The position numbers and the translations under genes are program-made. 64,000 nucleotides of DNA from CAIXSC01 sp046349935 (GTDB taxonomy: Bacteria; Planctomycetota; Planctomycetia; Pirellulales; Pirellulaceae): positions 124,001-188,000 of the forward strand of contig JAXMBK010000008.1 of the NCBI GenBank assembly GCA_046349935.1. The letters are read 5' to 3'. Below are positions 33,483 to 41,691 of this stretch, one piece after another. Under the pieces are notes generated by a model. That model made no database searches. It was not told where the DNA came from and saw only the letters and a program-made list of their open reading frames with translations. Each line of letters opens with the position of its first letter. Position 1 is the stretch's first letter.

Positions 33483-35849
33483 CTAGGCCGTCAATTGTTG
33501 GTCGGGATACTTCACGCGGCCATGGTAGACGGCCGTGATCGACTTGATCAGGCTCTGCTCAATCGCATGCAGCTCCTGCAACGTCAACCCGCAGTCGGAG
33601 AACTGATCGTCCAGCAGTCGCTTCATGGCGATTTCGTGGACCAAGTTTTCGATCCGCGAAGGGGTGGGATCGACCAGCGTGCGACTGGCGCTTTCGACGG
33701 CGTCGGCCAGCATCAGGATGGCCGTCTCGCGCGTCTGCGGACGCGGTCCCGGGTAACGGAAGTGCGACTCTTCCACCTCGACGCCGTCCGGATCGTCCTC
33801 GACCTGTTTGGCGGCCTGACGGTAGAAGTATTCCACCAGCGTTGTGCCGTGATGTTGTTCGATGAAATCGATGAGCGACTGCGGCAGGTGGTGTTGTCGA
33901 GCCAAGTCGGCGCCGTCCTTGACGTGGGCGATAATCACCAGCGTGCTCATGGCTGGCACCAGCGACTGGTGTCGATTGGCTTCCTGTCCTTGGTTTTCGA
34001 CGAAGTACTGCGGCTTGAGCATTTTGCCGATGTCGTGGAAGTAGGCGCCGACGCGGACCAGCAACGAGTTCGCACCGATCGACTCGGCCGCCGCCTCGCC
34101 GATGGAGGCGACATTGATGGAGTGGTTATAGGTGCCGGGAGCGCGGCGCACCAATTCCTGGAGCAGGGGGTGGCGAGCGTCGCCCAGTTCCAGCAGGCTC
34201 ATGTCGGTCTGCACATCGAAGATCCGTTCGATGAACGGCAGCACGCCCGTCATCAGGATGCTGGCGATCATCGCGCACAACGCCGACCAGCCCGCGCCGC
34301 TCAATAAACCATTCACCAAGTGATCGCGCGGCGCCGATTCGATGCTGTCGAACAGCGATTCGCGCACCAACTGCGGCGCTCCATAGGCTTGCCCCATGAC
34401 GCGTCCCACGCACAGAGCGACCAGAAAACTGGCGACTGCGACCGCCAGTCCGACATAGATCAAGCGCGTGCGCGTCCGAATGCGACCGGTTAGGAGGACC
34501 GACACGGCGGCGGTGGCGCCGAGAATGAGAAAGTGGGCCAAGCCTTGGCCCAGTGCGAGGGTGACCAGCATGGCGGCGGCCAGCGACAAGAGGAGCGCCA
34601 GTTCGCGCGGGTAGGCGATCGTCGCTGCGAGGGCGAATAGCATCACCGGGACGCTTTCCGCGCGCCACTGGTCGCGCGCGAAAAACCAAGCCAAAGCGAC
34701 CGTCGTCGCAGCGGCGCCTAGCAGCGTGGCGAACTGGCGAAAGTCGAGCAGCGGACCGCGACACAGCGTGCCCATGTAGAGGCCGCAGAGGATGAAGACC
34801 CCGGCGTAGAGACTCCAAGTCGCCGCCGCGTAGCCGACGATCTCTTGCCACGTGCGCTGTTCCAAGAGGGTGTCGTGCTCGCGCATCAACAGCCGAAGTT
34901 CGGTGATTCCGATCGGCTTGCCGCCTTCCGCCAGCGTCGAACGTCCGGGCTCAAACGTATTGATCTCTGGATTGGCGTCGACGTCCGCGGCCGCCGACTC
35001 GCGCGCCTTCACCGAGGCTTCTTGGTTGTACGACAAGGTGACCGGCAACCGCGGTCGCAGCCAGTCGCCGATGAGCCGAGCGGCCGTTTGGGCGGCCGGG
35101 TCGCTAAACTCGGCCAGCCGCAGCGCGTCCGCCAATCGACGTTCCAGCGTAGCGCGCACGTCGGATAGCCGAACGGTTCGCACGGGCACCAGGTGAGCTT
35201 GCTGGACATGACCAGGGGGATGAACGCGAATCTCTTGATGATTCGGAGCCTCCATCCGCTGTCGCTCGTCGAGATCTTCCAGCAGTCCGAAGCGTTCGTG
35301 TTCAGCCAGCACTTCGCCGACGACTCGGCCCAGCTTCGAGAGGGCCTCGGGCGCGGCGAACGCTTGGCGTAGTGCGGGCAGGACGACGGCTGCATCCATG
35401 GGCGGTGGATCGCCCGGCCGCCGTGCAAAAAAGGCCGCTTCCAGTTCGGCGGGCATGCCTCCCGCCGCATCGACGGCGACAAGCTGCGAGACTTTGTCGA
35501 GCACCTGTTCGCGGAGTTCGCGGAGCGGCGCGGGGTCGTTGATGTAAAAGCAAGGCGTGTCGCGGCGAACTTGTTCCTTCTTGAGCCGCGTGCGTTCGTC
35601 GTCGCGGACGCTGAATTTCACGCGGGCGACGATGTCGCGCCGCGGAACGGCGCCAGTGCGATAGGCGAACGGCGGGGACCAGCCGCGCGTCAGCGCCCAG
35701 ATCGTCAGTACGGTCAGAGCGCACAGCGCCAAACGGCGCAGCGACTCGTCGCGCTGCGGCGAATGCCACCAGCGGCGCCAAGCAGCGGGGCGCCCGGCCA
35801 GCATGGCGACGCGATCGGAACGAGTGCGGATTGGGGAGCCCGAAGCCAT
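33483..35849 (-). CDS. 7TM-HD (PgpH-type) membrane phosphohydrolase
   Basis: 788 residues, 12 bases after phoH. Architecture of the 7TMR-HDED/PgpH family: a first membrane helix (about 38-55), a large extracytoplasmic 7TMR-HDED domain (about 60-300, including RDDERTRLKKEQVRRDTPCFYI), a block of seven membrane helices (about 340-500), and a cytoplasmic HD domain with the HDIG motif in RVGAYFHDIGKMLKPQYFVENQ and QHHGTTLVEYFYRQA. In other bacteria this enzyme degrades c-di-AMP. This is established for PgpH; for this protein it is inference. No c-di-AMP cyclase gene is in the window. Confidence 0.93.
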   Translation of the reverse strand: MASGSPIRTRSDRVAMLAGRPAAWRRWWHSPQRDESLRRLALCALTVLTIWALTRGWSPPFAYRTGAVPRRDIVARVKFSVRDDERTRLKKEQVRRDTPCFYINDPAPLRELREQVLDKVSQLVAVDAAGGMPAELEAAFFARRPGDPPPMDAAVVLPALRQAFAAPEALSKLGRVVGEVLAEHERFGLLEDLDERQRMEAPNHQEIRVHPPGHVQQAHLVPVRTVRLSDVRATLERRLADALRLAEFSDPAAQTAARLIGDWLRPRLPVTLSYNQEASVKARESAAADVDANPEINTFEPGRSTLAEGGKPIGITELRLLMREHDTLLEQRTWQEIVGYAAATWSLYAGVFILCGLYMGTLCRGPLLDFRQFATLLGAAATTVALAWFFARDQWRAESVPVMLFALAATIAYPRELALLLSLAAAMLVTLALGQGLAHFLILGATAAVSVLLTGRIRTRTRLIYVGLAVAVASFLVALCVGRVMGQAYGAPQLVRESLFDSIESAPRDHLVNGLLSGAGWSALCAMIASILMTGVLPFIERIFDVQTDMSLLELGDARHPLLQELVRRAPGTYNHSINVASIGEAAAESIGANSLLVRVGAYFHDIGKMLKPQYFVENQGQEANRHQSLVPAMSTLVIIAHVKDGADLARQHHLPQSLIDFIEQHHGTTLVEYFYRQAAKQVEDDPDGVEVEESHFRYPGPRPQTRETAILMLADAVESASRTLVDPTPSRIENLVHEIAMKRLLDDQFSDCGLTLQELHAIEQSLIKSITAVYHGRVKYPDQQLTA

Positions 35850-35861
35850 AGCAGAGGTTCT

Positions 35862-36821
35862 TTATCGGGACCGATGTCGATTGCCGCCGGCCGTATCGTC
35901 ATAGGCTTCGACGATGGCCTGGACGAGTCGATGACGGACGATGTCGGTCTTGTCCAAGGTCACTACCGCCACTCCAGGAATGCCTTGCAGGCGGTGGACG
36001 GCGTCGATCAACCCGCTGCGCGACGATTCGGGCAAATCGATTTGGGTCACGTCCCCCGAGACGACGATCTTCGAACCCGCGCCCATGCGAGTCAAGAACA
36101 TCTTCATCTGGGACAAAGTCGTGTTTTGGCCTTCATCCAGAATAATGAAGGCGTCGTTGAGCGTTCGGCCGCGCATGTAGGCCAACGGAATCACCTCGAT
36201 CAAGTCCTGTTCCATGAACCGTTGAATCTGCTCGAACTCCATCATGTCATGGAGTGCGTCGAGCAGCGGGCGCAGATACGGGTTGATTTTCGCGCGGAGG
36301 TCGCCCGGCAAGTATCCCAGGCTCTCGCCCGCTTCAACGGCCGGCCGACAGAGAACGATTTTGCGGACCGAGCGATTCTTGAATGCTTCGATCGCCAGGG
36401 CGACCGCCAAGTAGGTCTTGCCGGTTCCTGCGGGACCGATCGAGAAGACGACGTCATTCTTGCGGATCGCCGCCACATAGCGGCTTTGCCCCGGCGTCTT
36501 CGGTTTTACGCGTTTCGTCGTATGACTGATTTCGACGACCGCACGCTCCCAGCCGTTTTCTTCCCCGAGCGCCCGCGACAGCACCTCGTCGACTTGGTCG
36601 ACCGTGAGCGCGTCGTGACGTTCGGCCAACTGTTTAAGTTCTTCGAGCGCCGCGATCGCGCGCGTCACCGCCGTCTCTTCGCCCGAAATGTGGAGTACTT
36701 CGCCGCGATGCGTCAGGGTGACTCCCAGCCGTTCGCGAAACGTGCGTAGATGCTGGTCGCGAGTGCCGAAGAGCTTGAGCGCCAGGGCGGGGTGCGACAG
36801 CGATAAAGTAGCCTCAATCAT
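35862..36821 (-). CDS. phoH: PhoH-family ATPase
   Basis: 319 residues from ATG 36821; a longer frame start at 36944 has no support. PhoH-like P-loop NTPase: N-terminal KH-like region, then SRYVAAIRKNDVVFSIGPAGTGKTYLAV (Walker A at about 129-136), FKNRSVRKIVLCRPAVEAGESLGYLPGD and FIILDEGQNTTLSQMKMFLTRMG (Walker B), plus SRSGLIDAVHRL. Cytoplasmic, RNA-linked ATPase often next to ybeY; phoH, 7TM-HD and ybeY here form that common cluster. First gene of the seven-gene leftward block. Confidence 0.94.
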   Translation of the reverse strand: MIEATLSLSHPALALKLFGTRDQHLRTFRERLGVTLTHRGEVLHISGEETAVTRAIAALEELKQLAERHDALTVDQVDEVLSRALGEENGWERAVVEISHTTKRVKPKTPGQSRYVAAIRKNDVVFSIGPAGTGKTYLAVALAIEAFKNRSVRKIVLCRPAVEAGESLGYLPGDLRAKINPYLRPLLDALHDMMEFEQIQRFMEQDLIEVIPLAYMRGRTLNDAFIILDEGQNTTLSQMKMFLTRMGAGSKIVVSGDVTQIDLPESSRSGLIDAVHRLQGIPGVAVVTLDKTDIVRHRLVQAIVEAYDDTAGGNRHRSR

Positions 36822-36883
36822 GCCACTGGCGAGGGTCGCATGCGACCTTCGCGCCTGCTTCGAAGCAAAATCGACACATTGCC

Positions 36884-36912
36884 AATATACCCAACCCGCG
36901 CTGCGGCGTGAA
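36884..36912 (-). promoter_or_regulatory. Possible promoter for the phoH-lptE block
   Basis: On the minus strand TTCACG (36912-36907), 17-base spacer, TATATT (36889-36884), about 62 bases before the phoH start. Reasonable -10; -35 matches four of six. Confidence 0.4.
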
Positions 36913-36965
36913 AGGATGCCTCCAGATCTCGTCGACGCGGCCAACGCCGTCTAGGTTTGCGGCGA

Positions 36966-37901
36966 TTAAGTGCGCCGCTGGCGCAGACGTCGTGAATAGG
37001 CCTCCAAGACCTGCCGTTCGTCGGGCGTCAGGCTGGCGTCGCCGAATTGGTGCAGTTTGGCAAGCACGGCATCGGCCCGCTCATCGAGGTCGTCGGCCGG
37101 TTTCGACGAAGAGGAAGGCGGGGGAGGCGGTGGGGAGTAAACCTTGAGGTGGTCCGACGGTCGGCGTCGCCACAGGCGGGTCCACCAGGAACTCCCGCTC
37201 GGCCGTCGCGATGTCCGACCGAGGCGACTGGACAGAGGAAATGAAAATCGTCCTAAGTTCCAGTCTAGCTGATAGTAAAGGAAGCCGAAGGCGGCGCCGA
37301 CCAAGTGGACGTCGTAAGCTACGTTCGACTCGCTGCGGGCGGACGTGGCCGCGTAGAGGTCTTGGCCGACGTACAACACCCCGAGGACCCAGGCCGGGAC
37401 CGGGATGATCATCATGAGCAAGATGCGGCGGTCTGGGAAACGCAGGCAGTAGAGCACGACGAGCGTCATGACGGCGCCGGAGGCGCCGAGCAATTGGCTG
37501 GGGACGCCGAGCCAGGTGGTGCGGAGCATCCAGACGACGCCGCCGACGACGGCGCCGACCAGGTAGATGCGCAAGAACTCCCACTTTCCGTAGCACTCTT
37601 CGAGTTCCCGTCCGAAGAACCACAGCCCGTACATATTCCCCAGGATGTGCATGATCTGAAACGGGTTATGGCCGAAGGCATAGGAGACCAAATGCCACAG
37701 CTTCCACGGCTGGGACCAGTCGTCCGAGCCAAGCACCAAAAGGGAAGTGATGGAATGTCGAGGTCCGCCGAACAGCATGTCGGCGAGGTAGAGCAGGGCG
37801 TTGAGCAGGATTAAACGGACGACCATCGTGCGCGGGACATATTGTCCGGCGCCGCCCGATTCCGACTCGTCTCGGTAGTATTCCCGATCGTAAATGCCCA
37901 C
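36966..37901 (-). CDS. Rhomboid-family intramembrane serine protease
   Basis: 311 residues from GTG 37901, with GAGGAAA 6 bases upstream. Six membrane segments in residues about 25-220. Catalytic serine in GASGA (Ser141), catalytic His199 in DVHLVGAAFG, and HILGNMYGLWFFG with Asn89 of the oxyanion region. Cleaves transmembrane substrates. The C-terminal ~90 residues are cytoplasmic and low-complexity (Pro run, Ser run), ending LTPDERQVLEAYSRRLRQRR, a helix seen on planctomycete rhomboids. Not clearly in an operon. Confidence 0.94.
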   Translation of the reverse strand: MGIYDREYYRDESESGGAGQYVPRTMVVRLILLNALLYLADMLFGGPRHSITSLLVLGSDDWSQPWKLWHLVSYAFGHNPFQIMHILGNMYGLWFFGRELEECYGKWEFLRIYLVGAVVGGVVWMLRTTWLGVPSQLLGASGAVMTLVVLYCLRFPDRRILLMMIIPVPAWVLGVLYVGQDLYAATSARSESNVAYDVHLVGAAFGFLYYQLDWNLGRFSFPLSSRLGRTSRRPSGSSWWTRLWRRRPSDHLKVYSPPPPPPSSSSKPADDLDERADAVLAKLHQFGDASLTPDERQVLEAYSRRLRQRRT

Positions 37902-38260
37902 GCCGTTTCCTCGCGCCGCACAATTTTCTAACCCTGTTGCATGGCAAGGGCTAGAGCGGCTTGTCAGATCATAACGGCCGCTCGGACGATTGGGGATGCG
38001 CCTCGCCGCGCGATTCCGCGGGACTTAGAGCCACGCTAGGCCGCAAAGTTTACCAAAACGGCGACTTACGAACACGTTAGAGGCCGTTTGGGCGTTAATT
38101 CGCCTAAATCCCGCAAAACGGTTGCGACGATAGCGATGAAGACGATCGAACGAGTGCGAATGAGTCGCGCGTGGTTCGATAGGAGAATAGCGTTGGGCGG
38201 CGTGCTGGGCGGGCATGCCATACGGATACCCGGACACCGATCAAGGATGGGAGTGTTGCT
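37902..38260. other. Intergenic region upstream of porin, no gene seen
   Basis: 359 bp divergent region between the rhomboid and porin genes, clearly less GC-rich around 38040-38130. It must contain the porin promoter and leader; AAGGATGGGAG (38243-38253) is the porin ribosome-binding site. No repeat family member or RNA gene is seen. Confidence 0.5.
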
Positions 38261-39688
38261 ATGAAATTGACCAAATGGGCGCTGGGTGCCGCTTTGGCCG
38301 TTGCCCTCTGGGGACGCGGCGCGGCTGCTCAGCAAGATGAATATTACCGTGAAGCAGCGCCCCGCTTGGGCGGTGCTGAAGGTACGCTCGCCGATGAAGA
38401 ATCGACCGTGTCGGTTCCCGCGTCGGCAGCCGGATACAACACGTACCTCGGCGGCGAAGAATCGTGCCAGCCGGCGTGCGACTGCGATTGCGGCCCCTGT
38501 TGCTACCCGCTGGCCGATCTGGGCGAAGCGTGGAAGCTGTTCGACGGCTGCTTCTTCCAGGAGCGCAACATCAACGCGGGCGGCTGGCTCGCCCAAAGCT
38601 TCACCTGGAACCCGTACAACCCGAACGATCGGTACAACGGTCCGATGACCTGGACCGACCGAGCGAACGAGTACCAGATGAACGAATTGTACTTCTACCT
38701 CGGCCGTGCCGCGAACACGGAAGGCTGCGGGTGGGATTACGGTTACCGAGTCGACGCCCTGTACGGGTCCAACTATCGGTGGGATACGGCCGCTGGTTTG
38801 GAAACCGACTTCGGCAACGGCAAGTTCTACGGTTTGGCTTTGCCGCAGTTCTACGGCGAAGTCGCCTACAACGACTTGACGGTGAAGGTCGGCCACTTCG
38901 TCTCGCCCGTGGGTTACTTCGCGGTCGGTACGGCCAACAACTTCTTCCCCGTCCTGCCTTACACGTTCCAATACGGCGAACCATTTACCCACACGGGTGC
39001 GTTGGCCACTTGGAAGGTGAACGACAAGATCACCTGGGGCAACGGCTTCACCCGCGGCTGGGATAACTTCGACAGCACGGGCAACCCGAACCTCGGGTAC
39101 CTCGGCACCCTGACGTATACGATGGACAGCGGCGATACGCTGGCGTGGGTCGGCTTGTTCGGTCGCGAACCGAACTTGACCGGCGCCAACTTTGATCCGG
39201 ACCGCGGCGTCGGCTTCAGCACGTGTTACACCCAGACGCTCGTCTATACGAAGAAATACTCGGATGACGTCACGGGCGTGTTGCAAAGCGACTACGGCGT
39301 CCAGGGCGACGCCAGCCCCATCACGGGCGGCGAAGCTCGCTGGTACGGTTTGAACAGCTATCTGTTGTGGAACCAGACGTGCCGCCTGCAGTGGGGTGCG
39401 AACCTGGAATGGTTCCGCGACGACGGCGGCGCCCGCGTCGGTGCGGCTCTCCCGTCGTTCGGCAGCCCGAATGCGGTGGGCTACCCGCAGCCGCAAGGCT
39501 TCAACGGCAGCTTCTACGTGGCGACCGTCGGTGCGAAGTACTTCTTCACGCCGAACCTGTATACTCGCGGCGCCTTCCGCGCCGACTGGTATGACGGCAC
39601 TCGCAACCTGGCCAACAACATGCCGTTCGACGACGGCACGAAGAACCACCAGCAAGTGGTCGTGCTCGACCTCGTCTTCACCTTCTAG
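38261..39688 (+). CDS. BBP2-type outer-membrane beta-barrel porin
   Basis: 475 residues, ATG 38261, signal peptide about 1-23 (WALGAALAVALWGRGAAAQ). A short Cys-rich segment (CQPACDCDCGPCC, about 70-82) precedes the barrel, unusual for a porin and maybe a site of disulfides or envelope linking. The rest is alternating aromatic/polar beta strands, including YGYRVDALYGSNYRWD, FYGEVAYNDLTVKVGHFVSPVGYFAVG and YVATVGAKYFF, ending VVVLDLVFTF with a terminal Phe as expected for BamA-dependent barrels. The codons look highly biased (few rare codons) and a strong terminator follows, fitting an abundant protein. Confidence 0.93.
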   Translation: MKLTKWALGAALAVALWGRGAAAQQDEYYREAAPRLGGAEGTLADEESTVSVPASAAGYNTYLGGEESCQPACDCDCGPCCYPLADLGEAWKLFDGCFFQERNINAGGWLAQSFTWNPYNPNDRYNGPMTWTDRANEYQMNELYFYLGRAANTEGCGWDYGYRVDALYGSNYRWDTAAGLETDFGNGKFYGLALPQFYGEVAYNDLTVKVGHFVSPVGYFAVGTANNFFPVLPYTFQYGEPFTHTGALATWKVNDKITWGNGFTRGWDNFDSTGNPNLGYLGTLTYTMDSGDTLAWVGLFGREPNLTGANFDPDRGVGFSTCYTQTLVYTKKYSDDVTGVLQSDYGVQGDASPITGGEARWYGLNSYLLWNQTCRLQWGANLEWFRDDGGARVGAALPSFGSPNAVGYPQPQGFNGSFYVATVGAKYFFTPNLYTRGAFRADWYDGTRNLANNMPFDDGTKNHQQVVVLDLVFTF

Positions 39689-39729
39689 TCGCCGCGGCCT
39701 CACGGCCTGACGACGAACGGACTTCTGCG

Positions 39730-39770
39730 AGACGCCCGCGCTTCATCACGCGGGCGTCTTGTCGTTTACC
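39730..39770 (+). terminator. Rho-independent terminator of porin gene
   Basis: 11-bp GC-rich stem AGACGCCCGCG / CGCGGGCGTCT (39730-39740 with 39749-39759), 8-base loop, followed by TTGTCGTTT. Lies 42 bases after the porin stop. Confidence 0.85.
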
Positions 39771-39775
39771 GACCG

Positions 39776-40123
39776 CTAGAATCGCCGACTCTGCGTCGTA
39801 GCCACTCGGTTTTCCACCAGCCAATATTCGGCCGATTCGCGATTCATTTCGCGGACCAGCGGCGCGGAGAGCTGCCCGCCCGTCTCATTCACCAAGTTCA
39901 CTTGTCGTACCAACCGCCACACGACCGATCCCGTCGTCGACTCTTGACGCCGCACCAGCAAGGAGACGTACTGTTGAATTAGGATACGGCCTGAGTGGTC
40001 CCATTGGTCGGCGACGATCGGTCCCCAAACTTCCGACTGTTGATCCAGGGGAACCCCCGCGGAGGCCAGCAGAGCGCGAACATGCGCCCAGATGCGTGCC
40101 TTGTTTCGCAGGAGTTCCAGCAT
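39776..40123 (-). CDS. Hypothetical protein, paralog of the gene at 40798-41136
   Basis: 115 residues from ATG 40123. Small cytoplasmic alpha/beta protein; visible block: PLDQQSEVWGPIVADQWDHSG, then IQQYVSLLVRR, then REMNRESAEYWLVENRV. It aligns along its full length with the 112-aa protein beyond fxsA (MLE..R.K start, PLD..SEV.GP.VA.Q.DHSG, IQ.YV..LVRR, R..N.ESA..W..E..V). No family recognised. Leftward; convergent with the porin gene across the terminator, and divergent from fxsA. Confidence 0.7.
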   Translation of the reverse strand: MLELLRNKARIWAHVRALLASAGVPLDQQSEVWGPIVADQWDHSGRILIQQYVSLLVRRQESTTGSVVWRLVRQVNLVNETGGQLSAPLVREMNRESAEYWLVENRVATTQSRRF

Positions 40124-40277
40124 GGCGAGCGTCGAAAGAGGGGAGGGGCTCGGGAACGCACGGCCGCCGCGACGACCCCGTCAAATTGTGCCCCGTTTCC
40201 TGGCTTCTTGCTACACGCAAGCCGGCGACTCGAGGTTACTTGGCTGTAAGCATTTCGAGGTACCTGGACGAATCACG

Positions 40278-40742
40278 ATGCTCGCACGACTCATGCTCCT
40301 ATTCGTCGTCGTGCCGATCGTCGAGCTGACGCTCCTGACGATGCTCGCCGACGCCACGAATTGGAAAGTCTCCATCGGACTCGTCCTCTTCACCGGACTG
40401 CTCGGCGCCTGGCTCGTCCGACATCAGGGATGGCGGGCCTTGCGACGAGTGCAATCCGAACTGCGCGCTGGACGACTTCCCGGAGACGCGCTCGTCGACG
40501 GTGCGCTGGTCGTCGTCGCCGGATTGCTGCTACTCACCCCAGGACTCCTCACCGACTTGGCCGGCATCGTGCTCCTCATCCCGCTCACGCGCGCGCTCGT
40601 CAAACGTCGCGTCCTGGCCTGGGGCCGAACGCGCTTCTCGTTCCAGTCGTTCGCCGCCAACGCCGCCGCCGGCGCTTCCTTTCGCGACGACGATTCCCAG
40701 ACGATCGACGTCGCGCCGCGCCGCCCCGACGACTCGCCCTAA
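40278..40742 (+). CDS. fxsA: FxsA-family membrane protein
   Basis: 154 residues from ATG 40278. FxsA signature: MLLFVVVPIVELTLLTMLADATNWKVSIGLVLFTGLLGAWLVRHQGWRALRRVQSEL, then GDALVDGALVVVAGLLLLTPGLLTDLAGIVLLIPLTR. It has four hydrophobic segments. In E. coli the protein lets phage T7 escape F-plasmid exclusion; its normal role in other bacteria is unknown. It lies between two paralogous unknown genes, both on the opposite strand. Confidence 0.9.
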   Translation: MLARLMLLFVVVPIVELTLLTMLADATNWKVSIGLVLFTGLLGAWLVRHQGWRALRRVQSELRAGRLPGDALVDGALVVVAGLLLLTPGLLTDLAGIVLLIPLTRALVKRRVLAWGRTRFSFQSFAANAAAGASFRDDDSQTIDVAPRRPDDSP

Positions 40743-40797
40743 ACCGCGCGAGTCCAACTCGGTCGCCGTCGCCGTCGCCACCGCCTCGGGCGACAAG

Positions 40798-41136
40798 TTA
40801 GAGCTGAATCCACGGCTGCGGTCCCACTTTGTGCTCATGAAACCAATGGGCCGCCGACTCCGCATTGAGGCTGCGCACGAACGGCGGACTAGCACACTCC
40901 CAACCGTTGGTGAGCTCCGTGACCTGACGCAGCATGAACCACGACGTGGGTTCGCCGGAACGCCGCACAAGCACGGTGACGTACCGTTGAATGACGCGCA
41001 GTCCAGAGTGGTCGAACTGCTCGGCGACGACGGGCCCAAAGACTTCGGAACACCCATCGAGGGGAATTCGAGCGGCGGCGAGTATTGCGCGCAGTTCGGT
41101 TACGGTAACGCTCTTCTTACGAAAAAACTCCAACAT
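40798..41136 (-). CDS. Hypothetical protein, paralog of the gene at 39776-40123
   Basis: 112 residues from ATG 41136; a longer open frame to 41499 has no protein character and is ignored. Full-length homologue of the 115-aa protein on the other side of fxsA, with MLEFFRKKS, IPLDGCSEVFGPVVAEQFDHSG, IQRYVTVLVRR and NAESAAHWFHEHKV. Cytoplasmic, no motif recognised. The pair points to a local duplication with fxsA now between the copies, or a conserved three-gene set. Confidence 0.7.
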   Translation of the reverse strand: MLEFFRKKSVTVTELRAILAAARIPLDGCSEVFGPVVAEQFDHSGLRVIQRYVTVLVRRSGEPTSWFMLRQVTELTNGWECASPPFVRSLNAESAAHWFHEHKVGPQPWIQL

Positions 41137-41691
41137 GGTGCGACTCGCTTTACGGAATGCGGGTGGAAGAGGGGCGAGCAGACTGCCAGCAAGGGCAGCC
41201 AAACCCGTCAAACCACCAGCACTCCGCTTCGCTCGCGCGCAGCCCGAGCGCACAAATGAAGATGCGCTACATCGCGTCGCGCGCAGCAAATCAGACGCCC
41301 CGCCAAATCCGAGGACCGTAAGGTCGGCAATACACAGCGCAGCGACGGCGCTTCGTGCGACAATCGATGATCGTCGCAGAACTCCGCTTCGCACTCGCGC
41401 CAACGATGGGAAAGGGAGAGTCGAGGGCACGACCGACTGACTTCGACGGACGGACGCGAGTTTTCCGGGGAGGATGCCTCCGGCTCGCACTTCGCCCAAG
41501 TCGAAACGCTAGAGATCAGGGGAAGCGTGGTGACGAAGATCAGAAGATAGCGATGCATGGCGAGCCTGACTGACCAAATCGCAGCGACCGCGTCGCTGTG
41601 TTTCGCACCTCGATCCGAGATTCTACCAGCCCGCGTGAATCGCGAGATTACATTGTCGTTAGGTCTGGGCGAGGCGCCACGACCGGCGCCG
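41137..41691. other. Intergenic region, possible decayed small gene
   Basis: 555 bp without a convincing gene. A leftward frame starting at 41558 begins with a signal-peptide-like MHRYLLIFVTTLPLISSVSTWAK but soon loses protein character, so it may be a gene remnant or chance. No member of repeat families A, B or C is seen here. Confidence 0.4.

Noticed and set aside
41136..41499. N-terminal extension of the 112-aa paralog to 233 residues
   Set aside because: The extension has no protein character and the paralog at 39776-40123 begins at the equivalent Met.
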